From Zygnema cylindricum (lineage: Eukaryota > Streptophyta > Zygnematophyceae > Zygnematales > Zygnemataceae): a stretch of 64,000 nt of DNA. The notes beneath the pieces are model-generated. The model searched no databases. It was not told the origin of the DNA and saw nothing but the letters and a program-made list of their open reading frames with translations. Position numbers and translations under genes: made by a program. This document shows positions 35,328 through 46,420 of this stretch, piece after piece. The stretch lies in NCBI GenBank assembly GCA_037447655.1, contig JBBHKE010003181.1, forward strand, positions 83,495-147,494. The letters are read 5' to 3'. Each line of letters starts with the position of its first letter. Position 1 is the stretch's first letter.

Positions 35328-35496
35328 TGCCTTGCTATATGTGAATGCCATAACTCTTCCCACGTACACTTTTGTCTTTATCTCCTTTGTGATTTATCAA
35401 GCTCGTCGCTTATGCGAATCCTGTCTTCTAATTAGGTTTATGTGGTCCTAGAATCCTTAAAGTTACCTGAAACGTTTGACAAAGGTCAACAGGTCA

Positions 35497-36219
35497 TGGA
35501 CCAACTAGGCGCTCTTGATAAGTTCGAATGATGTAATTATCAGTTGTAAAGGTGTCAGAACGAGGCAACTCTTGAGGAGAGGAATTTCTTGGGGTTGTTA
35601 CTCGAGTAGAAACACATCTAATTCCTGCGGATGAATACAACGTTAAAGTGGATGAGACAAAGGGGATAAAAGATTGGGATATGAAGGAGATCCGAGCCAA
35701 AAATTGTTTGATTCGTGGCTTGGCAAACAATCAACTGAGAAATGTGATGAGACTCAAAACTTCTTCAAAGATTTGGGAATCCCTAAAAGTGGCACACAAA
35801 CTTTTAGGTGTAACAGTAAGAATCAAGCTTGGAAAGACACTCATGACGACTGTCTACCAAGATGGCACATCAATGGAGGCTTACACCTCTAACTATGCTA
35901 AACTCTTGGCTAAAGCCGACGTTGTCGGCTTTACACTCCCCATTGACACCAAAATTACCCTTCTCATGCTTTCTCTCACAATCGAGTATAAGCCCATACT
36001 CACATGGCTGGATCAAATAAAAGTCTCCACGTGGAAGTGGAACGAAGGTTTTGGGGCACTCCTGAAAGATGAATTTAACACAAAAATCATGACGAATCGA
36101 AATATGAACTGTGCAAGCTCCGCAAAATGCGTATAGGAACACAATCAACAATTGAGACAGAAGAGGCAGTCAGAACAGCTATAAGAAGGATGACAAAAAG
36201 TGTTTATATTGTTACAAAG
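35497..36219 (+). pseudogene. copia G gag, 5' part
   Basis: Gag of the large copia G. The start region MDQLGALDKFE (35497) stands 6 nt past the LTR end. The main frame 35648-36136 reads DWDMKEIRAKNCLIRGLANNQLRNV, then SKIWESLKVAH, the helical capsid core of Ty1/copia Gag (UBN2-type). A frameshift precedes 35648 and another follows 36136. It ends inside the zinc knuckle (KKCLYCYK), interrupted by the solo LTR at 36220; the remainder, AGHFISVC, is at 37181. Confidence 0.85.
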
Positions 36220-37175
36220 TGTTGCTCTACAACCACCGGTGTAGGTGGAGGAGTAGCAGTTGTAGTAGAAGTTGACATGATACACTCTTATAAGTTATCA
36301 AGAATCCTACCGAACAGTTGTTTTCTACAGCTCACTAAATCTGACACAATGATCCAAAACTGCTTCGAGCTATACCACAGTATAGAATATCAGAAAGACT
36401 GACAACTCCCAAAGTTTCGGTCCAATTAATTCAATATACACCAAGATATGCAATTCAAAAGTTTCCTAAAAACAGTCTACAGATTACACAGTCTAGAAGT
36501 GTGGATACATAAAATGTTCTACGTCCTAAGTCTTATACTCGTTGTGATTTTTTGCTCTTAGTTGTCTAATTACATAGTGTTGTAGCTCTAATACAAGTGT
36601 TCCTGAGAGATACGTCCATGAAACAAAGTGCCACTAAGATCTAAGTACTTCTAATCACGTTAAAGTTAATCTATCACTCTACAATCAATATTATTGAGAG
36701 ATCACCACTAAGTGATTGTACAATTAATTGCCGCCAGCTTAGTTATAAATGTCCGGATACGCCCATTTAAATGTTAGGAAAACACCTACCAGTAAATCAC
36801 TTGTGATCCTTTTATGAATCTCGTCCATGGACTTGATTCATATCAACCCCAGCTGCGATATCCCGTTCGGGTCATATTCAACATCACCCTAGCTTCGTCA
36901 AAGTTGCATCGTCCCGTACCGAATCATATCTCAAATAACACCAACTGTTTTGTCTCGTCTGTATCGCAGCTGCTTTGTCCCATTTGCGTCGCAGCTGCTT
37001 TGTCCCATCTGCGCCGCAGCTTCTTTGTCCCATCTGCGTGGCAGCTGCATTGTTCCGCGTATGTAGATGTCGGTGCCATTCCAACATTACTTGTTCTGTT
37101 TGACGCGTGTCCCTATACGCTATATTTATGCCGTCACACTAATTTACTGAGATGTAAAGCTTTCCAAAATCAACA
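36220..37175 (-). mobile_element. solo LTR (D-type) inside G's gag zinc knuckle
   Basis: Bounded by TGTTGCTC and AATCAACA and flanked by CAAAG (36215-36219) and TAAAG (37176-37180). On the minus strand an intact frame from ATG (36278) runs 19 codons to the LTR edge (V-V-V-E-Q, then CA). It contains four 25-bp tandem units (TGCGTCGCAGCTGCTTTGTC type) at 36960-37059, which could be enhancer repeats. Confidence 0.8.
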
Positions 37176-38220
37176 TAAAGCAGGTCATTTTATCTCAGTT
37201 TGCAGGAAATACGATCAAGACAAATAGAATGGAAAGGTGGATACGAAGTTGAAAAGGGGGAAAGGGAAAGCAATGAGGTATTGAGCTCACAAGCGATGAT
37301 GGCATCGTCCCTCGCAATCGACACCAACGACTGAATGATCAATACCGACGCGTCAAAACACGTGTTAAAGGCGTGAATGGTTCACAAACTTCAAGCAAGT
37401 AACCCCATCTCGATTTTTCATGGGAGAGAATTACTCACCCTCGCAACAAAAACAGGAGAGATTTAAAAAGAGGCGTTTGTGGATGGAAAACTAACTTTTC
37501 GGACATTCAAAAATGTTTTGTACGTTCTTGATTTTAAGAGGAATCTCTACTCTATCCCTGAATCCAAGGATAGTGGTATCATACCAGTATGGTAGAATGG
37601 AGAAAAGATCAAACTAATCAGAGAGGGACTAACCATTGCAGAAGAAGAACGGATGGCAGACCACACTTACTGTCTCAACTGCAACCCAAAGATGAAGTCC
37701 CTTGCGCTCGCCGCAAGATCAACACTCCACCCAACAAACTCATCACCCGCAAATACAAAAGACACAAAGATTAGCGCTAACGAAAGAGTGGTCACTGAAA
37801 CTAGAATTCCAAACCTTTCAAATAAATTTTTGTGGCATTGCAAATTCCGTCACTTACACACAGAGAGGATGAAGAAAATACTCAAATGGAACATGGTACA
37901 TGGGATCAAACTCACGTAATCCATGTCACAGTTGCGAGATGGGAAAGGCTCATCAACTACCATTTCCACAAACAGGTGCACAAAGAGCTAGCCAAACACT
38001 CGAGGTCTTGCAATCCGACGTTTGGAAATCCGAGAAAGTCCCTTCGTTCAGTGGCAAAAATTACATGGTCACATTCATAGATGACTTCACCAGAATGACA
38101 CGGGTTTTTTTAATGACTCACAAAAGTGAAGTTTTCACTCAATTTAAGGTATAAAAGGCAGCAGTCAAAAAGAAACACGGTGCGTCAATCACTTGCTTGC
38201 GAAGTGACAGTGGAGGAGAG
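37176..38220 (+). pseudogene. copia G zinc knuckle end, protease and integrase, 5' part
   Basis: The coding sense resumes with GHFISVC of the knuckle. A decayed protease follows (INTDASKHV in place of DSGA, about 37345), then LTFRTFKNVLYVLDFKRNLYS. The pre-integrase segment is FLWHCKFRHLHTERMKKILKWNMVHG (37830-37905), then a zinc-domain piece reading CHSCEMGKAHQLPFP. The integrase core has TFIDDFTRMTRVFLM (about 38073), ending at the SDSGGE motif where element F is inserted. Frames change several times. Confidence 0.85.
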
Positions 38221-39186
38221 TGTTGTTTTGGAAACTTTTCTTTCGTGCGTACGCTACATTTCGTGCGCTAGCGACAGTTCATGCGTAATGGAATTTAATA
38301 GGGAGGTTTGAATGGATTCACCTATTGGGGGAGCGAACTTACGGATAAAACTAAAGTGACGTAAGGGACTCCGTGAGTGGCGTGAATAAACATTGAGAAA
38401 TGGACGGCGGATCGCGAAGCGATCCGGTGTGAAATGAACGAAATGTTGAAATATAGGTCGCGAGTACGGCGCAGCTGCGACGCAGACAAGACAACGCAAC
38501 TGCGGTTATTTTGGATATGATGCGTACGGACAACGCAACTGCGATTAGTATGAATCAAGTTGGTGGACGACGACTCATAAGAAGATCTAAAGTAACAAAG
38601 CAAGTCGACGCCTAGTATGCGGATTTTGCAAAGGTGTCGGTGTAAATATTTTGTACAACAACGGCTTGTCTTTTTGGTAAATAACTAAGGTAGATGGCAA
38701 ATACACTACAGCCAGTATTCCTCCGTACAATCAGTTGTCAACTCTCTGAGTATAACTTTTAGGACTTAGATTATTTTGAGCAATACAGCTAAGTTAATCA
38801 AAGACATGGCAGACTGTTTTTCTGCAACTTTGACCTGTTAGTGTGATGATTTTGGTTGTTTTTTTAATGTGAGACTTTGTGGATATCTTCTATAATATAC
38901 AAAATATTTGTGTGTTTAGTTTCATTTTGTTCTGTCGTTTCTGTAGAATTCTGTGAGCAGTCTACCTGGTTAGTATTAATAAGCTGTCAAATGTGTTTGG
39001 GAAACTCAACAGCTTATATCTTTTGGATGCCTTTGTGGATTTGGCTATAACTTTGGGAAGTTACAATGTCTAGAATATACTACATATAAGTGCAGTTTGA
39101 GAAGATTTGATTTTTTGTGGAGTAATCTGTGTTGTCTAAAACACAACTGTTTTTGAGGTAGTCTGTGGGTGTTTTTGTGAGTATCC

Positions 39187-40471
39187 ATGACTGAAATAGG
39201 CTATGGACAACAAGTTATGGGCCCACACCCATGGCTACCCATATTTGATGGATCTAAATATCATTACAAGAGGTGTATGTTGGAGAGCTATTTCGAGATG
39301 ATGCAGCTAATGGATGTGGTGGAAGGTACTTTGGCCGAAACATCAAATGGATGGAAAAAAAAGAACCATGAGTGTCTAAGGTTTATCATAAACTCCTTGA
39401 CTGAGGAATTGGTAATGGCATACCTAAATTTTAAAAGTGTAGGTGAATTATGGAAGTGCTTAGAATGTACGTATGCAAAAACTTCAGTATATCATTGGCT
39501 TAGTAGTGTTACCAAAATAGTTGAATACAAGTATATAGGAGACAGTATGGAGAAACATTGTATTGACTTACAAGTATTATTTTCAGAAAATAATTTGGCA
39601 GGAGGAAACTTTATAGATGCTCAACAAGCTCTCTTGTTAATGAGAAGCCTACCTAAAGAATATAATAGTGCATTAGATCCATTGACTTTAATTGATAAAA
39701 AGGATTGGAGCTTAACTGTTGCCAGACGAGTTGTTCTAGATAAAGATGCTAATAGAAAGGTTTTATCAAGTGAGAAGAATATAAAGAAATTGAAGTCTCA
39801 GTTTCAGAAAATTAAAAGTAATAGTAAGTTCGGTGATCAACCTAAGAATTGATTTTACTATAATGATTTAGGACATACCTTCAGGGTATGTCCGTCTTAT
39901 AAAAGTGCATGTGTTACACGGAACTTCAGAGATGGATGGGACAACAACCTAGTTCAACACTTAACAAGAAGTGAATCAAGTGATTTAGTAAGTGAGAGAC
40001 AAGACTCTATCGATGACAAAAGGCATATATCTTGTGTTGACCAATTTATTTACTTACCCGCCTTCTATGTTGTTCGAAATGAGGAGAAAGAGGTGACAGA
40101 AAAAGGATTTGGTTGCTGTGAATATGTCCTATGGAAGATTGGTGAGTGACATAAACTCACTAAAGGAAGAGGTTACTGAAATAAGAAAAGTTGAAGGAAG
40201 TGAAAGGCACATAGAAGTGGAAAAGACTGGAAAAATTATTGTCACCAAACATAGTGAGGAGAAAGAAGAGAGTGAAAAAGTCTCAGCTTGTGTGACTCCT
40301 TCTCGTGATAAATTGGTGTGTGAGAATGACTTACAAGGAGAAAAGATTTTTGAAGAAAGGGGAGCCAAAAAAGTAAACTTCAAATTGAATGAAGAATATT
40401 CTTTAGATATAAAGAACACTGAACTGAAAAAAGAACTTAGAGAAAAGATAAGAGAAGATGATGAGATATAA
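39187..40471 (+). pseudogene. gag of element F
   Basis: The 221-codon frame starts ATG at 39187, 26 nt inside the 5' LTR. It reads GQQVMGPHPWLPIFDGSKYHY, the helical Gag core (LWKCLECTYAKTSVYHWL), then SLPKEYNSALDPLTLIDKKDW. A TGA (39850) ends it exactly where the first zinc-knuckle cysteine of element E's Gag stands, and the second cysteine codon is Tyr; the rest (NDLGHTFRVC) follows in frame. A Lys/Glu-rich frame (40109-40471) corresponds to the acidic tail of E. It is close to E's gag in sequence and shape. Confidence 0.85.
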
Positions 40472-41716
40472 AATGGTGAATTCACACAAAATGGGGATTT
40501 AGCATCAGAAGTGGAAAATATTGTTGATTTAAAAATTATTGAACTCAGTGAAAAACTGATAAAAGCTGTTAAGAAAATGAGTTTCAGGAAGAAGGTTTAT
40601 GAGAGCGGAAAATGTCATAAATTTTAGAGGAATATGGAAAATAAGAAAAAATACTAGGAAGAGGAAAGAGCAGCTAAATGAAAAGGGGATCAGAATGAAT
40701 ATATTAAGAATGCATACACTTAAGGGAAGTGGCAGATCTATGGAAAAAGACCAAAAATTAGTGAGAAAACCACACTTTATAGAGGTAATGGGAAGACAAA
40801 CCATGGAAAAACTACAAAGTCTATGAACAGAACAGGAAGTCATAAGAAAACAATAAAAGATATAGATTTGGGAAAATCAGTTGGAGAAGAAACATGTTAC
40901 AAAATTGATCCCACCGAAGAACGCAACGAGCAACGTTGAGAGGATGTGTGACGAGAAAATGGAGGGACGTGAGCAAATTTTCAGGAACTTTTAAGAGAAT
41001 TTGGTGCAGTAACTTCAGTAACATATATGGAAGGAAACGGAAGGCGTGGAAGTATTTAACAGGGGAGAAGATGCAGCAATTCTTTGATGAAAGTTTGTCG
41101 GAGATAGCTTTTCGATAAATTTGATAACATGGCTAAGTGACGAATACGGAAGGAAATTCGGAGTTACTGGAGGGGTGTTATAGCATTAGTGAAAGGATAG
41201 TTTGGCGTTTAAGAAATAGGGGGAGCTATTACAAGACGAAAGAAGGCAGTTTTAAAGAAGAAGAAGGGTTGAAAATGGTTGGAGGGAGAAGGAGCAGTAG
41301 CGACATTAGCAGATATAGTGGTGATGTGTTATTTTAAGTTTTTGAATGTTGAGTAGTGGAGGTTGTGAAAGAAAATCTTCGATCTCTAAATAATTTTTAC
41401 GTCCTTGCTTTTATATGTACCTCCATTAGAGTAAAAAGATCTGCAAACAGAGTGGAGTACTGAGTTTAAATCTTTAGGGGAGTGTTGAATTTGAAAGCTT
41501 TAGTTCTCAGTAGATGAGGCTTTGAAATGAAGTTGAGGGTAGAATGGAGCAGCTGCTAGGGCTGTGATGTCAACTAGCGCAGGATGGCAGCATAACAGTA
41601 CACGCTGCTTATTGTATTCAAACTGGGTTGCGATGTCAAACTAGCGAAGCATAGCAGCATAGCAGTACACAGTGCATATTGCATTCCAGGTGCACGAAAT
41701 TACATTTTTGGGGGAG
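40472..41716 (+). other. element F 3' interior, no pol
   Basis: Purine-rich sequence with short charged frames (40599-40826 and others) and nothing resembling protease, integrase, RT or RNase H. It ends at the polypurine tract before 41717. Two ACTAGCG/GGTACACG-type segments near 41570 and 41640 (AACTAGCG, CAGTACAC) recur. Confidence 0.7.
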
Positions 41717-42706
41717 TGTTGTTTTTAAAAGTTTGTTTCCTGCGTACGCGACATTTCGTGCGCTTGCAACAATTCGTGCGTAATGGAATTTAATGTGGAG
41801 GTTTGAATGGATTCACGTATTGGGGGAGCAAACGTAAGCATAAAACTAAAGTGACTTAAGGGACTCGGTGAGTGGCGTGAATAAACATTGAGAAATGGAC
41901 GGCGGATCACGAAGCGATCCGATGTGAAATGAACAAAATGTTGAAATATACGCCGCCGGTACGGCGGAGCTACGACGCAGACAAGACAACGCAACTGCGG
42001 TTATTATGGATATGATCCTTACGGACAACGCAACTGCGATTGGTATGAATCAAGTCGGCGGACGAAGATTCATAAGAAGATCTAAAGTAACAAAGCAAGT
42101 TGACGCCTAGTATGCGGATTTTGTGGAGGTGTCGGTGTAAATATTCAGTACAATAGAGGTTTGTCTTTTTGCTAAATAGCTTAGGTAGATGGTAGATACC
42201 GTACAGGTGATATGCCTCTGTACAATCAGTAGTTAACTCTCTAAGTATAACTTGTAGGACTTAGATTATTTTGAGCATTACACTAAGTTAATCGAAGGCA
42301 TGGCAGATTGTTTTTCTGCAACTTTGACCTGTTAGTGTGATCACTCTTGTTGTTTTTTTGATGTGAGACTTTGTGGATATCTTCTATGATATAGAAACTA
42401 TTTGTGTGATTAGTTTCATTCTGTTCTGTTTTTTTTGTAGAATTTTGTGAGGAGTCTATGTGGTTAGTATTGATAAACTATCAGATGTTTTTGGGAAACT
42501 CAGCAGCTTATATCTTTTGGATGCCTTTGTCGATTTGGCTATTACTTTTTGAAGTTTCAATATCTAGGATATACTGCATATTATTGCAGTTTGAGGTGAT
42601 TTTATTTTTTTTGGAGTAATCTGTGTTGTCTTAAACACAATTGTTTTTTAGGTAGTTTGTGGGTGATTCCGTGAGTATCCATGGATTAAATAGGCTATAA
42701 AAAACA

Positions 42707-43476
42707 GAGAGACACTTTCAAATGAATTTAAGGATTTCCTCACATATAAAGGTTTTTAATACCGCTTGATAGCACCTACGACACCCGAATAGAACGACGC
42801 CGCATGGAAGATGAATCGCACACTTCTCAAGATGACAAAAAAGCATGATGGTGGTCCACAATACTAAGCCGCAGTATTGGGGGGAAGCTATGAGCACCGT
42901 TTTGTACCTGTGTAATAGATGTCCCACTTAAGCATTAGACAACTCCACACCGTTTGAGCAGTGGTATGGGTTCAGACCGGACCTATCCCACTTGAAAGTG
43001 TTTGAGAGCAGGGCCTATGTGTTCAACCACATCAACAAAGGAGAAAAATTAGGACCAAAGGCCATAGAGGGGACATTCTTGGGGTACAATGAGCACAGTC
43101 AGGCATACAAAAAGCTAAAAAGCAACATAAAGACAATCATGATTAGCAAAGATGTAAGAAATGGTGAAAAACCACAGTCTAACGACAATGAGAGTGAACA
43201 AGGAGGGGAGCATTTACCTTTGACAATTAGGTGAAACCAATGTCTTCAAACCAATCCAACATTTTGCCACGAGATGTTGATTCGAAGGAGGATTAAAATG
43301 AGTTTCCTCCATATCCAAAGACTCCTGAAAAAGTATAAGCCCAAGCACAAACATAGTTGGAGTTACAATCAGAGATCACCAAAACTGACGAAGAGATCAT
43401 TGCACAGGGTAAAAGAGGCGACGCTAAGAAAGCAGCAGAAGCAATGGTGGAAAAGGAAAAAAAAAAAAAACCAATT
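42707..43476 (+). pseudogene. copia G integrase, 3' part
   Basis: The coding sense continues from the SDSGGE motif across the F insertion. SNEFKDFLTYKGF, then a PTTPE segment with the third catalytic Glu region, MNRTLLKM, and the frame 42992-43234 KVFESRAYVFNHINKGEKLGPKAIEGTFLGYNEHSQAY, which is the C-terminal DNA-binding part of copia integrase. Several single-base losses and stops occur. It ends at a poly-A stretch (43456-43470) where the D cluster is inserted. Confidence 0.85.
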
Positions 43477-43639
43477 TGTTTTCTGGATACTACACCAACT
43501 GCATGCATCAGTTTTAGCAAGAGTGCCTTCTACTACATCAAAGAGTTTAACTTGAATAAAATAAGACTCAACCATATCAGACCAGTAAAAATATTTCCTT
43601 CCTTCAAAAATTGGTATCCGTGAGGGCGGGCCTGTAACT
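43477..43639 (-). pseudogene. remnant of a second D-type element: LTR end plus gag start
   Basis: On the minus strand, directly after the LTR at 43640-44478, a gag start reads PPSRIPIFEGRKYFYWSDMVESYF (to about 43505), then jumps to an LTR-end fragment (TGTTTTCTGGATACTACACC, 43477-43496). It is an internally deleted element sharing its 5' LTR with element D. Confidence 0.7.
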
Positions 43640-44478
43640 TGCTGTTCAATGGATACTACACCAACTCAAGATGAAGATGAGGCAAGAGTAGTCATTACAG
43701 CACATATGATCATAAAAGGATACAACTTTGGAACACAGCCAAAGGCATATTAAGCACCTAAATGGCCTACAAATCTGACACAATGCAGAGAATACAAAGA
43801 GGAACACAAGTGCAAATTTACACATAAATCTGCAAATAGATGTGAGAGAAACTCTCAGTCAAAAGATATCAAAATGCTAAAGCATAATTCGATACAACAA
43901 GTTCCTAACTTCTGAATAGGTTAAGTCCTACTCTCATACCTAAAAGATCTATCCTTTTGAAAGCTAGCAGCCACTCACTATCCTAATCAAGGTAAGAAAG
44001 GGTATCAACCATGCATCAATAATATCTACCTGAGCTAAGGAGGATACTTGAATATATCAAGGTATATCATACAGAATGAATCTGAACTGAGTCCTTAATC
44101 AAACAAAACATGCCTATGTACAAAACAAGTATATGTTATGTCACACTATACTATGTAAAACACGTTGGATTATCATAGACGTGGTCTCGGTTGATAAGCA
44201 TACATCGGCAGCAAATCTTCGCCGTCCATCTTTCAGAAGTTTCATCTAAGATGAAATTTTGTTTGTGACACCTCGGTCTTTTGGTGAATATGAGTCGTCG
44301 AACCAAGTCTTGCGAAATGTCTCATTTCAATTTGCTGACGCATGTCCGGCTAATGTGATACACAGTATAATCCGTCTATGTTCACTACCACACTAATTCT
44401 AGTACATACTGAACTGACTTTCACAAAATAGACTAAGTACTGAAAGACACTCACCCTACATAGAGACTTCAAACAACA
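43640..44478 (-). mobile_element. 3' LTR of element D, shared with the truncated neighbour
   Basis: It matches 48493-49374 throughout (AGTGCAAATT, GAGAAACTCTCAGTCAAAAG, AGCAGCCACTCACTATCCTAA, CGCCGTCCATCTTT). Forward ends are TGCTGTTCAATGG and AAACAACA. The LTR-encoded Gag start on the minus strand (ATG at 43695) has one in-frame stop. Confidence 0.85.
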
Positions 44479-44509
44479 CCACCTAAAGTTTTGACTCTAC
44501 AAGCCACTA

Positions 44510-46420
44510 AGACCACATGCCTCTTTACATAATTTCAATTTCTGCCAGCATTTCCTCATCTGGTAAGTAGCTAGGCTTCAAAATTCTAGCCATCACGTTT
44601 TCCCTCAGAAAGTGTAACTTACTATCAATATGCATACTTTTGAAGTGATAAGTGGGATTAGAAGCAATTGCAATAGCAGCTTCATTCTCACATCATATGA
44701 CTTATGGACCAGACTGCATAAATTTCAATTCTTATAAAAGAGATTTTACCCAAAAAAAATCCTAGACAGCTGAGTTGGCGGCCATGTTTTCTGCTTCCAT
44801 GGTTGATTCAGCAGTCACCTTTTAAAGCTTGTTGGTCCAACAGCAGTAACCATCTCCGATCTTCAAAATGAATCTAGTGGTAGAGCGTCGGCTTGGCATA
44901 TCACCATAACTCGCATCGCTCCAGGTGTTGATCTTCACTTCATCTCTTCCGAGAGAAAGTCGAAGATCTTGTGTTCCTGCAAGTTATTTGAGAACTCGTT
45001 TTGCTCTCTCCCAGTCTGATCTGTTTGGGTTTTGAATGCTTCAACTCAATACTCCAACTGTAGCTGCAATATCAGGGCGCGTGTAGTTCATAAAATGGAT
45101 AAGACTCCGAACAACTTGTCTGTAGAGGATTGTGGACATGAACTCTGACTCCCCTGGTTCAATGTCATCCTCAAGTAGCATTTCTCCATCTATCTTATTT
45201 CCTTCCACCTTTTGCATAAACTCCATAGGAGTGGCACTCCCTTTCGCCTAAGCCATTCCAAATTTTTCAAGTACATTTCCAATGGCCTCTCTCTGAGTTA
45301 GATAGATCACCTTCTGACTCCTATTTCTCTCTCCTTGATTGCTTAAGATATACTTCGCCTCGCTTAAGTCTTTTATTTCAAACCTGGCATTCAGAGATGC
45401 TTTTAACTTTTTTATCTCATTTATAGACTTACTAATAAGCAACAGATCATCCACATATACTGCTACATAGATCACTCCATCCTCTTCTTCCATTATATAA
45501 ACGGAGTGATCTGAGCTGATCCTTGTGAAGCCTAAACTAGTAAGAAACTCGTCTAATTTCAGATTCCACTAACGTGGAGCCTGTTTTACACCAAACAGTA
45601 ATTTCAACAGTTTACAGACTAGATTTTCCTTTTTTTTTTCTGCATACCCTTCAAGTTGTTTCGTTTAAATTTCTTCCTCTAAATCTCCATGCAAAAAGGT
45701 AGGTTTTTACATCCATTTGATGCTGATCCATATTCTCTATTGCAGCTAAGGACAACAAGACTCTAATAGTGGGAAACCTGATAACAAGAGATAAGGTTTC
45801 CTCATAATCTATTCGTTCTTTTTGACTAAAGGCCTTTGCAACCAGACGAGCTTTATACCTTTAAATATTGTTGTCTGGGTTGAGCTTCACTTTGAAGATC
45901 CACTTGCAACCAATGGCTTTTTGATTTGGTGGGAGCTCCACAAGTTCCCACGTCTAAGCTTCCATAATCCACCTCATCTCATCATTTGCAACTGCAATCT
46001 AGTGATCTTTTTCAAGAAAAAAAAATGCTTCCTAAATGGTAAGAGGCTCCCCGGTACTTGCAGAAAAAACAATTGAACTTGTTCTCCCTTTAAGCGAGAA
46101 CTCTCTCATCTTCCCCCTCAAAAATCTGAGGCTCGAACTATTGGATCTTGACTTCGATTTTGGGGTCGAGGAAGATTATTGTCAGGTGATCTTTGATGGT
46201 CACTAGCTGATGCTATTCTTGTATTTTGCGCTCCAGGAAAAGAGGAAGTAGAAGCAGGTGAATGAAAATGAATATGATCCAAAATAACATATCAAATACA
46301 TCTATCGACTCACTCTCAACCTTCACTAGAATGTTTTTCCCAATCTGAAAGGTATATTTATTTGGAGAATAAACCTTATCTCCTACAAATTCACCATCAT
46401 ATCCCATGAAGATTTATGGT
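44510..46420 (-). pseudogene. copia D integrase C-terminus, RT and RNase H
   Basis: This is the 3' half of a minus-strand copia pol. The integrase end (MGYDGEFVGDKVY) is at 46407-46213. The RT fingers and palm run between about 46000 and 45500 in broken frames. The frame 45493-45248 holds the catalytic box AVYVDDLLLISKS (YVDD at 45457-45446) and SLNARFEIKDLSEAKYIL. 45226-45041 holds YRQVVRSLIHFMNYTRPDIAATVGVLS. RNase H remnants, including a STMEAENMAANSA motif near 44800, follow to about 44520. The forward frames in this stretch are shadows. Confidence 0.85.

Larger units (their letters stand above)
32165..35490 (+). mobile_element. 5' LTR of copia G, split by an insertion
   Basis: Segments 32165-32590 and 35328-35490 together match 51536-52080: TTAGTGCGATTCCGGGCGAT, AACATTAAATCATGTGATAG, TACACGTGGCATTTGGTCAT, then TGAATGCCATAACTC and CCTTTGTGATTTATCAAG. 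They are separated by an insertion flanked by TGCCT repeats. The LTR's first part (corresponding to about 51043-51535) is missing on the left. A 28-bp internal duplication (GGCAGCTTTTAGCATTCAAA, about 32451-32502) is specific to this copy. Confidence 0.8.
38221..42706 (+). mobile_element. gag-only LTR element F with intact target duplication
   Basis: A complete non-autonomous LTR retrotransposon. 5' LTR 38221-39212 (992 bp) and 3' LTR 41717-42706 (990 bp) both start TGTTGTTTT; the 5' LTR ends GGACAACA. The element is flanked by perfect 5-bp repeats GAGAG (38216-38220, 42707-42711). A polypurine tract TTTTTGGGGGAG abuts the 3' LTR. The 2.5-kb interior holds a gag frame and a charged tail, and no protease, integrase or RT. 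It is comparable with the TR-GAG class of plant elements, which depend on proteins from other elements. Confidence 0.9.

Noticed and set aside
36960-37059. CRISPR-like array
   Set aside because: The 25-bp units are contiguous without spacers and lie in an LTR of a plant retroelement.
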